Source: Clostridiales bacterium (GTDB taxonomy: Bacteria; Bacillota; Clostridia; Christensenellales; CAG-314). Taken from it: DNA of 13,807 nt. The stretch lies in assembly GCA_004558105.1 (NCBI GenBank), contig SFEB01000030.1:1-13807 (forward strand). Direction: 5' to 3'. Positions 6,004 through 13,807 of the stretch are shown here, one piece after another. A program made the translations under genes and the position numbers. The notes under the pieces were generated by a model. It did no database searches. It saw only the letters and a program-made list of their open reading frames with translations, and was not told the DNA's origin. Each line of letters opens with the position of its first letter. The stretch's first letter is position 1.

Positions 6004-7374
6004 ATGGAAATTTTAGAGTTGTTGCAAAACAAACAAATTTCTCAGATAACGAAAATACTTGACGAAACAAACAACGTAGATATTGCAACGTTACTGAACG
6101 ATTTGGATATTCAGGATGCAATCAAAGTTTTTCGATTATTAAAAACCGACGACGCTGCGGAAGTTTTTTCTTACCTTCCTCCCGATAAACAGCAGGAAAT
6201 TATTGAAATTATTTCCGATAAAGAAATAAACAATATCGTAGAAGAACTTTTTCTCGACGACACGGTAGACCTCATAGAAGCAATGCCCGCCAACGTTGTA
6301 AAAAAGATTTTAAAGTCTACGAAACCGGAAAAACGCGCGGAAATAAACAAGTTTTTAGCCTACCCCGATAACAGCGCAGGCAGCATAATGACTCCGGAAT
6401 TTCTTGATTTGAGACTAGGAATGACAGTCAACCAGTCTCTGGAACGGATAAGAAAAATAGGCGACTATAAAGAAACGGTCAACTGCTGTTATATACTTGA
6501 CTCCACAAAACACCTTGTGGGAGTTTTGACGATAAAAGAGCTTCTGCTTGCAAAACCCGACACGGTAGTCGATACGATAATGGAAACAAACGTTATCTTT
6601 ACTTCTACTCACACCGACCAGGAAGAAGTCTCTTCGATAATCAAAAAATACGACCTGCTGTCCGTTCCCGTTGTAGACGCTGAAGAACGCATGGTAGGTA
6701 TCGTTACAATCGACGATATCATCGACGTAATCGAAGACGAGGCGACGGAAGATATTCAGAAGATGGCGGCTATCACGCCTACCGACACGCCTTATCTTAA
6801 AACGCCGGCATGGCGCATCTGGCTCAACCGCGTGCCTTGGTTGCTGTTATTGATGGTTTCCGCTACGTTTACGGGACTTATCATCAACGCCAACGAAGAA
6901 ACTCTTAATTTACCGGTAGTTGGTATTATTCTCACGGGCTGTATACCTATGATAATGGACACTGGCGGAAACGCAGGCAGTCAGGCGTCGGTCACCGTTA
7001 TCCGCGGTATTGCCTTAGGCGAGATTAATATTAAGGACATATTTAAAGTAATCAGGAAAGAACTCAGAGTTGCTTTTCTTCTCGGCGCAACGTTAATGGT
7101 CGCCTGCTTTGGTAAACTTATGCTGATAGACCAACTTTATAAAGTTGAAAACGGTTTCATCATAGCAATCGTTATTTGTCTTACCATATTCTGCACCATT
7201 ATGATAGCGAAATTTATCGGTTGCACCCTTCCTCTTATCGCTAAGGTATGCCACCTTGACCCTGCCGTCGTAGCAAGCCCCTTTATAACGACCATCGTCG
7301 ACGCAGTTTCGCTGTCGATTTACTGTTCGCTGGCAATAGCAATACTCGGAAATATTTACCCGATGATAACTTAA
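6004..7374 (+). CDS. mgtE: MgtE magnesium channel/transporter
   Basis: MgtE is a homodimeric, Mg2+-gated magnesium channel of the cytoplasmic membrane. The 456-residue length is normal. The order is an N-terminal superhelical domain (about 1-130, with DAAEVFSYLPP and the YPDNSAGSIMT linker), two CBS domains that sense cytoplasmic magnesium (about 131-255, with HLVGVLTIKELL and VGIVTIDDIIDVIEDEATED) and five C-terminal membrane helices (about 280-456). The membrane part holds the signature MDTGGNAGSQASVTVIRGIA at 318-337. Asp433 in TTIVDAVSL corresponds to the pore aspartate known from the Thermus thermophilus channel. The start at 6004 follows AAAGGAGG by five bases. It is transcribed alone, from its own promoter to the terminator at 7397-7432. 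Confidence 0.97.
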   Translation: MEILELLQNKQISQITKILDETNNVDIATLLNDLDIQDAIKVFRLLKTDDAAEVFSYLPPDKQQEIIEIISDKEINNIVEELFLDDTVDLIEAMPANVVKKILKSTKPEKRAEINKFLAYPDNSAGSIMTPEFLDLRLGMTVNQSLERIRKIGDYKETVNCCYILDSTKHLVGVLTIKELLLAKPDTVVDTIMETNVIFTSTHTDQEEVSSIIKKYDLLSVPVVDAEERMVGIVTIDDIIDVIEDEATEDIQKMAAITPTDTPYLKTPAWRIWLNRVPWLLLLMVSATFTGLIINANEETLNLPVVGIILTGCIPMIMDTGGNAGSQASVTVIRGIALGEINIKDIFKVIRKELRVAFLLGATLMVACFGKLMLIDQLYKVENGFIIAIVICLTIFCTIMIAKFIGCTLPLIAKVCHLDPAVVASPFITTIVDAVSLSIYCSLAIAILGNIYPMIT

Positions 7375-7396
7375 AAAAATAATTATAATAAAATTC

Positions 7397-7432
7397 AAAA
7401 AATCGGATTGATAAAACTCAGTCCGATTTTTT
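7397..7432. terminator. Bidirectional intrinsic terminator between mgtE and tex
   Basis: A 15-base-pair stem (7397-7411 with 7418-7432, one G-T pair) encloses a 6-base loop. The outer stem is a run of A on one side and of T on the other, so it gives a T tail on both strands. It lies 23 bases after the mgtE stop and 15 bases after the tex stop, and serves both convergent genes. Confidence 0.93.
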
Positions 7433-7446
7433 TATACTGTTTTATA

Positions 7447-9735
7447 TTATTTTTTAAATCTTGCCTGCAATTTCTTGAGCGCTTCGTCAAGCTGTTGTTC
7501 TTCGTTCTTTTTAACAAACTGTTTACCGTCTTTTCTTCCGCCTTGCTTTCTTCCTTCGTCTTTAGGTTTTTTACCGTACGGATTTTCGGAAGTTTTCATA
7601 GTAAGGCTTATTTTGTTTTTGACGGTATCAACTTCCAGCACTTTAACGTGAACTTTATCGCCAACGCTCAGTACGTCGGAAGGATGCTTTATATACCCGT
7701 CGGCTATGCGGCTTATATGAACGAGACCGTCCTGATGAACGCCTATATCTACGAATACGCCAAAGTCGATGACGTTGCGCACTACGCCGTCAAGTTCCAT
7801 ACCCGGCTTTAAATCTTTGATATCCAACAAATCGCTGCGCAAAACGGGCGTGGGCAGGCTGTCGCGGATGTCTCTGCCCGGTTTAGCAAGTTCCGCTACT
7901 ATGTCTTGCATAGTAGGTACACCGATACCGATTGCTTCTGCAACCTTTTCTTCGCCGACGTTTCTTATAAGTCCGCCGAGTTCCCTCGCCTTGCCGCCGC
8001 TGACGTCGTCTTTACTCATGCCAAAGTAGTCAAGCAGTTTGCCAACCGCTTCGTACGCTTCGGGGTGTACGGCGGTATTGTCAAGAATGTCGTCGCCACC
8101 TATAACTCTCAAAAATCCTGCGCATTGTTCATACGCCTTCGCACCGAGTTTAGGAACTTTAAGCAACTGTTTGCGGTTGGTAAAGTGGTTGGTTTTACGG
8201 TATTCAACTATATTTTTGGCTATACCGCTGTTTAAGCCTGCGACAAAACTGAGCAGACTCGGACTTGCCGTATTGACGTCCACGCCTACGGAGTTGACGC
8301 AGTCCTCTACGACGCCGTCAAGAACTTCCGTAAGCCTGTTTTGAGGCATGTCATGCTGATACTGTCCTACGCCTATACTCTTGACGTCGATTTTTATAAG
8401 TTCTGCCAACGGGTCCTGCAAGCGACGGGCAATAGAGACCGCACTACGCAAAGAAACGTCGTATTCCGGGAACTCTTCCGCACCCAACTTGCTTGCGGAA
8501 TATACGCTGGCACCCGCTTCGTTTACAACGGCATAAGCAACCTTTCTATCGAGACCTTTTATCAGATCGGCAACGAAAATTTCGGCTTCTTTGCTTGCCG
8601 TACCGTTACCGATACTGATTGCGTCAACCTTGTGTTTATAAATTAAATAGGATAATTTTTGCTTAGCCTCTTCCGTCTTGTTTTGCGGCGGCGTCGGATA
8701 AACTACGCCCGTATCCAATACGTTACCGTTTTTGTCGATAACCGCTATCTTACAACCCGTACGGTAAGCAGGGTCTACCGCAAGTATCGTTTTATCCTTG
8801 AGCGGCGGTTGCATTAACAATGGTTTAAGATTGACTTTAAACATTTTGATGGCTTGTTCGTTCGCCATATCCGTCAACTCGCTGCGCGCTTCTCTTTCGA
8901 GCGACGGGAAAATCAGACGCTTGTAAGCGTCAATGCACGTCGCTTCCATCAATTCTTTTAACGCAACGGGCGCCGTTTGTCTGACGTACTTTGCCTTAAC
9001 CTTATTGAGGGCAATTTCTTCGTCCGCTTCTATCCAGACTTTAAGACAGTCTTCCTTTTCTCCTCGGTTGATTGCCAACACGCGGTGGCTTGGAATCTTT
9101 GCGATTTTTTCGCTGTATTCGGTATACATGTCGTAAGTCTTATTGTCGGGATGGTCAAGCAATTTAGTTTTTATTTCAGCATTTTCTTTAATAAACTCAC
9201 GCAGAACCTTTCTCATTTCCGCGTCGTCTGAAATAATTTCGGCAATAATATCGCAGGCGCCGTTGACTGCGTCCTGAGCAGTCTTAACGCCTTTTTCTTC
9301 GTCAATATATTTTTCTGCCTCGGCGTAAATATCGCCGTCGAATTGTTGTTCGAAAATAATCTGAGACAACGGTTCCAGTCCGCGCTCTTTAGCAACGCTG
9401 GCACGCGTTCTTTTCTTTTGTTTGAAAGGACGGTAAATATCTTCAACCTCGGTCAGAGTCGTGGCGTTAGCTAACGCAACGGTAATTTCTTCCGTCATTT
9501 TGCCTTGTTCCGTGATGTTGGCGGCAACTTCGTTTTTACGTTTATCGAGATTTTGCAAATAAGTAAGCCTGTCCGCAAAAGCACGCAAAACCTGGTCGTC
9601 GCAATTTCCGTGCATTTCCTTGCGGTATCTTGCGATAAACGGAATGGTATTACCTTCTTCTATCAGGTTGATAACGTTGGTGGCATGTTCCAACTTAAGG
9701 TTAAATTCTTCTGCCAAAATCTTATTGAATTCCAT
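7447..9735 (-). CDS. tex: Tex family transcription accessory / RNA-binding protein
   Basis: Tex proteins are conserved nucleic-acid-binding factors linked to transcription. The 762-residue length fits. Domains in order are the N-terminal Tex helical region (about 1-190, with IPFIARYRKE and EDIYRPFKQKKRTRA), a YqgF/RNase H-like domain (about 316-440, with TILAVDPAYRTGCKIAVID), helix-hairpin-helix repeats (about 487-545, with VNTASPSLLSFVAGL and FTNRKQLLKVPKLG), an S1 domain (about 642-714, with GVVRNVIDFGVFVDIG and DGLVHISRIADGY), and a Lys/Arg-rich tail (715-762). The start at 9735 has AGAGG about six bases upstream. It has its own promoter and shares the mgtE terminator, so it is probably a single-gene unit. 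Confidence 0.96.
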   Translation of the reverse strand: MEFNKILAEEFNLKLEHATNVINLIEEGNTIPFIARYRKEMHGNCDDQVLRAFADRLTYLQNLDKRKNEVAANITEQGKMTEEITVALANATTLTEVEDIYRPFKQKKRTRASVAKERGLEPLSQIIFEQQFDGDIYAEAEKYIDEEKGVKTAQDAVNGACDIIAEIISDDAEMRKVLREFIKENAEIKTKLLDHPDNKTYDMYTEYSEKIAKIPSHRVLAINRGEKEDCLKVWIEADEEIALNKVKAKYVRQTAPVALKELMEATCIDAYKRLIFPSLEREARSELTDMANEQAIKMFKVNLKPLLMQPPLKDKTILAVDPAYRTGCKIAVIDKNGNVLDTGVVYPTPPQNKTEEAKQKLSYLIYKHKVDAISIGNGTASKEAEIFVADLIKGLDRKVAYAVVNEAGASVYSASKLGAEEFPEYDVSLRSAVSIARRLQDPLAELIKIDVKSIGVGQYQHDMPQNRLTEVLDGVVEDCVNSVGVDVNTASPSLLSFVAGLNSGIAKNIVEYRKTNHFTNRKQLLKVPKLGAKAYEQCAGFLRVIGGDDILDNTAVHPEAYEAVGKLLDYFGMSKDDVSGGKARELGGLIRNVGEEKVAEAIGIGVPTMQDIVAELAKPGRDIRDSLPTPVLRSDLLDIKDLKPGMELDGVVRNVIDFGVFVDIGVHQDGLVHISRIADGYIKHPSDVLSVGDKVHVKVLEVDTVKNKISLTMKTSENPYGKKPKDEGRKQGGRKDGKQFVKKNEEQQLDEALKKLQARFKK

Positions 9736-9762
9736 ACAGTACCTCTACGTCGTATTGGCTCA

Positions 9763-9791
9763 ATGATACCACAAAAACCTCTTATCGTCAA
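9763..9791 (-). promoter_or_regulatory. Sigma-A promoter of tex
   Basis: On the minus strand TTGACG (9791-9786), a 17-base spacer and TATCAT (9768-9763) lie about 27 bases upstream of the tex start codon. The position, between the terminator of the upstream gene and tex, supports independent transcription of tex. Confidence 0.8.
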
Positions 9792-9821
9792 TTTAAAAAC
9801 GACTTTTGCCTGTTTTTTAGC

Positions 9822-9854
9822 AAAAAAATATCCGCCGGAACAATACACGGATAT
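9822..9854 (-). terminator. Intrinsic terminator of the HD-domain gene
   Basis: On the minus strand ATATCCG (9854-9848) pairs with CGGATAT (9834-9828) across a 13-base loop and is followed by a run of T (9828-9822). It is about 54 bases after the HD gene stop codon. The loop is rather long, so termination efficiency may be moderate. Confidence 0.7.
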
Positions 9855-9907
9855 TGGTTTTAACGTTTTTTTCGAACGTTTTTATATTTTTATATACTTA
9901 TACCAAT

Positions 9908-10585
9908 CTATACCAATTCAAAACTGTTAATGAGCAATTGAAATTCGTACCCCAAAAAACCGCACGCCACCTTGCACATCTTCATTCTTTCAAGAAAAAT
10001 CTCAAAATAATCCATAGGCGAACATATGGTCTTGTCTATTTCAAACAAAAACTTGATTTTTTTGTTCTCTTTATCCACTACCAAATCGTTTTTTACGACG
10101 GCGTAATTTACTCTGTCGTGTATGTCTTCCTTATCGACCAATCCGTTATGATCGATTTTTAACTTTCTCACCCTGCTGCGGTGTACGTCAGACTTGTCGG
10201 CAAGAACGAGTGCGGCGGAAAGTTTAGTCGCAACTTCTCCACTTCCTTCGTCATGGTTTGCTATTGCCTGCATAACCTGAGCGGCGTCACAACAGTCCAT
10301 TCCTCTTTTCGTAAGCAAAAAATACGCCAAAATTGCACCATAGTGCGCATGCCCGCGTCTGTCTATACTGTTGCCTATATCATGCAAAAAAGCGGCTATC
10401 TTGCCCAATTCCTGTTCATGCTCCGTTGCGCCTACCTCCTGAAGAATTTTTAACGTTCTGACACCTACTATATCGATGTGCCGATAACTATGCTCGGTGT
10501 AACCCATCGCTTCTAACTGCTCTTCCGCTTTGGCAAACAGCACCTTTATTTCTTTGTCTTTTTTTATCTGATCGGACAATAACAT
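9908..10585 (-). CDS. HD-domain metal-dependent phosphohydrolase
   Basis: This is a 225-residue soluble protein with the full set of HD-superfamily metal ligands: His36 (SYRHID), His68-Asp69 (AFLHDIGN), a histidine pair at 79/81 (GHAHYG), His111 (IANHDEG) and Asp130 (LADKSD). HD enzymes cleave phosphate mono- or diesters, often of nucleotides. The segments LADKSDVHRSRVR, DIHDRVNYAV and SPMDYFEIFLERM recall an HD family I know from Clostridia, but its substrate is not known to me. The start at 10585 follows AAGGAG by six bases. It is divergent from dinB with 52 bases between the two starts. The dinB LexA box is only 28 bases from its start, so SOS control of this gene is possible but unproven. 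A terminator follows at 9854-9822. Confidence 0.85.
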   Translation of the reverse strand: MLLSDQIKKDKEIKVLFAKAEEQLEAMGYTEHSYRHIDIVGVRTLKILQEVGATEHEQELGKIAAFLHDIGNSIDRRGHAHYGAILAYFLLTKRGMDCCDAAQVMQAIANHDEGSGEVATKLSAALVLADKSDVHRSRVRKLKIDHNGLVDKEDIHDRVNYAVVKNDLVVDKENKKIKFLFEIDKTICSPMDYFEIFLERMKMCKVACGFLGYEFQLLINSFELV

Positions 10586-10602
10586 TTTTTACTCCTTAAC
10601 AC

Positions 10603-10631
10603 TTGACAAAATCGAACGTTTGTTCTAAAAT
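10603..10631 (+). promoter_or_regulatory. Sigma-A promoter of dinB
   Basis: A perfect TTGACA (10603-10608), a 17-base spacer and TAAAAT (10626-10631) predict transcription starting about seven bases further on, at or next to the A of the dinB ATG (10638). No ribosome binding site can be seen between promoter and start codon. Confidence 0.85.
10613..10626. promoter_or_regulatory. LexA (SOS) box in the dinB promoter
   Basis: CGAAC-GTTT-GTTCT matches the Bacillus/Clostridium LexA operator CGAAC-N4-GTTCG at nine of ten defined positions, with a perfect GAAC...GTTC inverted repeat (10614-10617 and 10622-10625). It fills the end of the promoter spacer and touches the -10 hexamer, so bound LexA would block RNA polymerase. 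The downstream gene is a known SOS target in other bacteria. Confidence 0.88.
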
Positions 10632-10637
10632 AATACT

Positions 10638-11885
10638 ATGAGAGAAAGAACCATACTACATTGCGATCTTAATAACTTTTACGCTTCCGTCGAGTGCGCC
10701 CTAAACCACGGACTCGAAGGCAAATGCGTCGCAGTCTGCGGTAACAAAGAACACAGACATGGTATTGTTCTGGCAAAAAATCAACTCGCAAAGTCAATGG
10801 GCGTCGCCACCGGAGAAACGATAGCGGAAGCGAAAAAGAAATGCCCTTCTCTCGTTATCGTTTTACCGCATTACGAATATTATGTCCAATATGCCAAAAA
10901 AATTCATGAAATTTATAAACGTTATACCGACAAAGTAGAGAGTTTCGGTCTTGACGAGTGCTGGCTGGACGTAACTAACAGCGAAAAACTGTTCGGTGAC
11001 GGCAAACAAATTGCCGACAGGTTGCGTAAAGAAGTTAAAGAAGAAACCAACCTCACTATTTCCGTTGGGGTGTCGTTTTGCAAAGTATTCGCAAAACTGG
11101 GAAGCGACCTTAAAAAGCCCGACGCCACTACCGTTATATCGCGCGATAACTTTAAAAGCGTGGTGTGGAAACTCCCCGTGTCGGATATGCTGATGATAGG
11201 CAGAAAAACTCTTCAGAAGCTGTCAAAATACCATATTGTCACCATAGGAGACCTTGCCCGCGCGGACGAAAGCCTTTTAAAATACGTTTTCGGAATCAAC
11301 GGCGTCAAAATGAAGCAATGGGCGAACGGAGAGGACGACGCTCCGGTCGAAGCGGCGGACGTATCACTCCCCGTCAAGTCTATAGGTCACAGCACTACTA
11401 CAATCGTAGACGTCTGCGACTTAGATACCGCAAAACAGGTCGTCTGGTTTTTAAGCGACATGATAGGAGTGCGACTTCGCCAACAAGGTTTACTTGCACA
11501 TGGCATATCGGTCTGCATTCGTTACAATACTTTAAACAGCCTTTCCAAGCAAACTCAAATGTCGTTTTACACTTTTGACGGCGGACAAATAGCGGACTCT
11601 GCTTTTTCATTGCTAAAAACAATGTGGCAAGGTCAATCAGACGTTCCTTTGCGGCTTATAGGCGTCAGCGTTTTTGACCTTAATACCGTAGCGCAGGATA
11701 CTCAGGAATCTCTGTTTGACTCAAACAGAGAAAAAAAGGAACAATTGAACTTTACTTTGGATAAAATACGAAAAAAGTACGGCTACCAGAGTTTACAAAA
11801 AGGCATAATGATGAACAATTCCGTAATGACCGATAAATCGCCCATAGAAGACACCGAATTTTTACCCTTCAAAAAACTTAACTGA
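10638..11885 (+). CDS. dinB: DNA polymerase IV (Y-family translesion polymerase)
   Basis: DinB copies past DNA lesions with low fidelity. The 415-residue product opens with the canonical HCDLNNFYASVE: Asp10 is catalytic and Tyr15 is the expected steric-gate residue. The second active-site block is ESFGLDECWLDVT (101-113) with catalytic Asp106 and Glu107; the usual Ser before the acidic pair is Gly104, which I recall as common in clostridial homologues. The SVGVSFCKVFAKLGSDLKKP block (142-161), a thumb helix-hairpin-helix (about 187-207) and the little-finger domain (about 243-350) follow. QESLFD (356-361) is a good beta-clamp-binding motif. The start at 10638 is fixed by the N-terminal motif, yet has no ribosome binding site, consistent with a leaderless mRNA. 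Regulation is by LexA. Confidence 0.95.
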   Translation: MRERTILHCDLNNFYASVECALNHGLEGKCVAVCGNKEHRHGIVLAKNQLAKSMGVATGETIAEAKKKCPSLVIVLPHYEYYVQYAKKIHEIYKRYTDKVESFGLDECWLDVTNSEKLFGDGKQIADRLRKEVKEETNLTISVGVSFCKVFAKLGSDLKKPDATTVISRDNFKSVVWKLPVSDMLMIGRKTLQKLSKYHIVTIGDLARADESLLKYVFGINGVKMKQWANGEDDAPVEAADVSLPVKSIGHSTTTIVDVCDLDTAKQVVWFLSDMIGVRLRQQGLLAHGISVCIRYNTLNSLSKQTQMSFYTFDGGQIADSAFSLLKTMWQGQSDVPLRLIGVSVFDLNTVAQDTQESLFDSNREKKEQLNFTLDKIRKKYGYQSLQKGIMMNNSVMTDKSPIEDTEFLPFKKLN

Positions 11886-11908
11886 ACCATTCATTTATTT
11901 AATTGTAT

Positions 11909-11940
11909 TAAAAAAAGGCAAATCGACTTGCCTTTTTTCT
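11909..11940. terminator. Bidirectional intrinsic terminator between dinB and the sirtuin gene
   Basis: GGCAA (11917-11921) and TTGCC (11928-11932) form a stem extended by at least six A-T pairs, with a loop ATCGAC. T-rich tails occur on both strands. It lies about 25 bases after the dinB stop and 45 bases after the stop of the convergent sirtuin gene. No other feature is visible in this gap. Confidence 0.9.
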
Positions 11941-11984
11941 TTTTATTTTTTAATATTTAATACCGTAATATGTAGCGTGAAAAA

Positions 11985-12719
11985 CTATTTAATTTCTTTC
12001 AAAGACTCAAACAGTCGTCCGATAGGCTGATTAAACACGAGATTTGCATAACGGTCGTACGGCGTAGGCGTCTTGTTTATAAGGACCAGCTTGTCTCCGT
12101 GATAATAATTAACCAGCGAGGCGGCGGGATAAACAGACAAAGACGTTCCGCCGATGATAAAAACTTCTGCGTTTTCTATCGCTTGTATCGACTCAAACAA
12201 AATATCGTTTGACAACCCTTCTTCGTACAACACGACGTCGGGTTTTATTATACCGCCGCAATCGCACTTAGGTACGTCAGGCGCACAGGCAAGTATCTTG
12301 TCGATTCCGAAAAACTTTTTACAATTCCAGCAATAGTTGCGATATACCGAGCCATGTAGCTCCAATACCTTTTTGCTCCCCGCCATCTGGTGAAGGTTAT
12401 CGATATTCTGCGTTATTACCGCCTTAAGTTTTCCGAGTTTTTCCAGTTCCGCCAAAAAATAATGAGCATAGTTAGGTTTTGCATTTTTAAAGATCATTTT
12501 ATCGGTATAAAAACGGTAAAACTCTTTGGTATTTTTCACGAAAAACGTGTGCGACAGTATTTCTTCGGGCGGATAATCGTATTTGGTATTATACAGACCG
12601 TCAACCGAGCGAAAGTCGGGTATTCCGCTCTCCGTAGATACGCCGGCTCCGCCGAAAAAAACGATATTATTGCTTTCATCAAGCCATTTTTTAAGTTGTA
12701 AAAGGTTTTTATCTGCCAT
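11985..12719 (-). CDS. cobB: NAD-dependent protein deacylase (Sir2 family, CobB-like)
   Basis: Sirtuins remove acetyl or other acyl groups from lysine using NAD+. The 244-residue product has the NAD-binding GAGVSTESGIPDFRS (24-38), TQNIDNLH (103-110), the catalytic His122 in ELHGS, and a four-cysteine zinc site (Cys130, Cys133, Cys152, Cys154). It also has GGTSLSVYPAA (190-200), where the NAD ribose is bound. The acyl-pocket stretch reads VVLYEEGL, a variant I recall as usual in Bacillota. I chose ATG 12719, directly before the N-terminal helix, with a weak GGGGT upstream; the open frame runs 30 residues further, but those residues are unlike the family and overlap the upstream gene. It lies 37 bases after the zinc-ribbon membrane protein gene and is probably co-transcribed with it. 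Confidence 0.94.
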   Translation of the reverse strand: MADKNLLQLKKWLDESNNIVFFGGAGVSTESGIPDFRSVDGLYNTKYDYPPEEILSHTFFVKNTKEFYRFYTDKMIFKNAKPNYAHYFLAELEKLGKLKAVITQNIDNLHQMAGSKKVLELHGSVYRNYCWNCKKFFGIDKILACAPDVPKCDCGGIIKPDVVLYEEGLSNDILFESIQAIENAEVFIIGGTSLSVYPAASLVNYYHGDKLVLINKTPTPYDRYANLVFNQPIGRLFESLKEIK

Positions 12720-12756
12720 TTTTACCCCAAAAGAAACTACTATGTTTAAAATATTA

Positions 12757-13807
12757 TTAGCTATTATCTGCTTTTTCCTCAAGAGCAACAAGCGAATCGT
12801 TAATTTCAACGTATTTCGCTTTATCCTGCGTTTTAAATCGATAAGTCAGAGTCCCGTCGTTAAAGTACATTCCCCTGCCGAAACTGAACGGAATAAATCC
12901 TTTTACTTCCGCGTTCAGATCGCGCCTTAATCCGTCGTTATCCCACAAGAAGACAAAACTGTCGGAATACTGATAGAGCGTACCTTCCCCGAGTTTTACC
13001 CACCTTCTTCCGTCAAGAAATACGGATAAACTCCCCTTCACACTATACGAATATTCAAACTCGTTTTCGGTAGTTTTCCGCTTCATTTCAGTTCTTTGAA
13101 AGTTAATCCAATCGTCTGTCGTTTTGACCGTACTTTCACCGTTAATACCAACAAGATTACCGTTAACGCTTACGCCCCATTGTTTTCCGCATGAAGAACA
13201 CGTTATTACGTTGCCGCTGAAACCAAGTCTTGATTCCGCTTTACAATGCGGACATTGATATAAGTATTTACTCAGTTGATTTGCCCGCCAAAAACCCGTA
13301 AAATGTTTTTTAGTGAACGTTAACTTGTTTTCCAACTCATCGGGAGTTTTTATCGAAGGAAACTTTCTGTTATTCTTGACGGTATTGTCGAGGCAAAGCC
13401 GCCAATAAATAAAGTTGATTTTTTTATCGTTTATTCTGCAAAAATCGTTATTTAAACACCATTGACGAAGCACGAAAATTTCGTCCACGACAACGCAAAG
13501 TACTACGCTTATTCCGCTGAATAACCCAAGGAAAGAACTTATATCTGCAAATTTCCAGTAGGATATCGTACAATAAATAACGATCGTGGCTACGGCAATT
13601 AAAAACACTTCGGTAAAAAAACGCATACTACCGATAAAAACACTTCGTGAATACATGTCGGCAAAGGCTTCGTACAGTTCTTTGTCATGCCTTGCGTTTT
13701 TACTTTGTTTCCTCGCCAGATTGCGTAAAATAACGGTACCGATAAGGAAGGTCACGTTTTCCAAAAACAGTACGCCCAACGACAAATAGTACCACCTGAT
13801 ATTGAGG
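12757..13807 (-). CDS. Membrane protein with cytoplasmic zinc ribbon, N-terminus cut by the window edge
   Basis: The frame is open to the right edge (it reads LNIRWYY before a TTG at 13785), so the true start may lie outside; the TTG has no clear ribosome binding site and is only an alternative. At least 349 residues are present. Counting from that TTG, hydrophobic segments lie near 1-21, 56-77 and 84-107. A basic linker follows, then a zinc ribbon CPHC...CSSC (Cys178, 181, 196, 199), the DDWINFQRTEMKRK helix, and a beta-rich C-terminal domain ending in acidic residues. The zinc ribbon followed by a WxxFQR-type helix recalls the C-terminal extension of some clostridial 1-acylglycerol-3-phosphate acyltransferase homologues, but no acyltransferase HxxxxD motif is visible here. 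The function is unknown. The sirtuin gene follows after 37 bases. Confidence 0.7.
   Translation of the reverse strand, partial: LNIRWYYLSLGVLFLENVTFLIGTVILRNLARKQSKNARHDKELYEAFADMYSRSVFIGSMRFFTEVFLIAVATIVIYCTISYWKFADISSFLGLFSGISVVLCVVVDEIFVLRQWCLNNDFCRINDKKINFIYWRLCLDNTVKNNRKFPSIKTPDELENKLTFTKKHFTGFWRANQLSKYLYQCPHCKAESRLGFSGNVITCSSCGKQWGVSVNGNLVGINGESTVKTTDDWINFQRTEMKRKTTENEFEYSYSVKGSLSVFLDGRRWVKLGEGTLYQYSDSFVFLWDNDGLRRDLNAEVKGFIPFSFGRGMYFNDGTLTYRFKTQDKAKYVEINDSLVALEEKADNS

Noticed and set aside
7769..9231. Long plus-strand open frames inside tex, and similar ones opposite comEC, holA and dinB
   Set aside because: They are antisense to strongly conserved genes, have no ribosome binding sites and show no recognisable protein features; codon bias of the real gene explains them.
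9862..9880. Second LexA-like site (CGAACG) after the HD gene
   Set aside because: The second half GTTC at the right spacing is missing, and it is not near a promoter.
12720..12809. Longer sirtuin starting at 12809
   Set aside because: The extra 30 residues are unlike Sir2 proteins and overlap the end of the upstream gene, while ATG 12719 fits the family N-terminus.
1..13807. CRISPR arrays, insertion sequences, phage genes, toxin-antitoxin or defence systems
   Set aside because: No regularly spaced repeats, transposase or integrase motifs, or defence domains were seen on either strand; the genes are mainly housekeeping.

Overview
The window looks like a housekeeping stretch of an AT-rich Bacillota genome, most likely an uncultured member of class Clostridia. 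The reasons are the order comEA-comEC-holA, AGGAGG-type ribosome binding sites, sigma-A-type TTGACA/TATAAT promoters, a Bacillus/Clostridium-type LexA box (GAAC-N4-GTTC), a clostridial-style DinB, and intrinsic terminators with long T runs. I cannot name the species. I see no CRISPR array, insertion sequence, phage or defence locus.

Left part (1-5700, all minus strand). A promoter near 5708-5736 drives a structured RNA that I read as 6S RNA. It is followed, with no visible terminator, by comEA and comEC (DNA uptake), holA (DNA polymerase III delta), a small multi-pass membrane protein and an M28-family metallopeptidase lipoprotein. The peptidase reading frame is broken near a run of five T. 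The genes from comEA to the peptidase overlap or lie within 11 bases of each other, so they probably form one operon. A tRNA-Pro(GGG) with its own promoter follows and is cut by the left window edge.

Middle (5700-9800). The plus-strand mgtE magnesium channel gene has a consensus promoter and a leader of about 120 bases that I cannot match to a known riboswitch. It converges on the minus-strand tex gene, and a perfect bidirectional terminator separates them. tex has its own promoter.

Right part (9800-13807). A minus-strand HD-domain hydrolase gene is divergent from plus-strand dinB (DNA polymerase IV). Their 52-base spacer holds a LexA box inside a consensus promoter whose predicted start site is the dinB ATG itself, suggesting an SOS-controlled leaderless mRNA. 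dinB then converges, across a second bidirectional terminator, on a minus-strand pair: a membrane/zinc-ribbon protein (cut by the right edge) followed by a sirtuin deacylase.

Most genes are ordinary. The points worth a second look are the 6S RNA abutting comEA, a ComEC whose metallo-beta-lactamase-like domain has lost its metal-binding motifs (with a weakened helix-hairpin-helix in ComEA), the apparently leaderless SOS-controlled dinB, the mgtE leader and the split peptidase.
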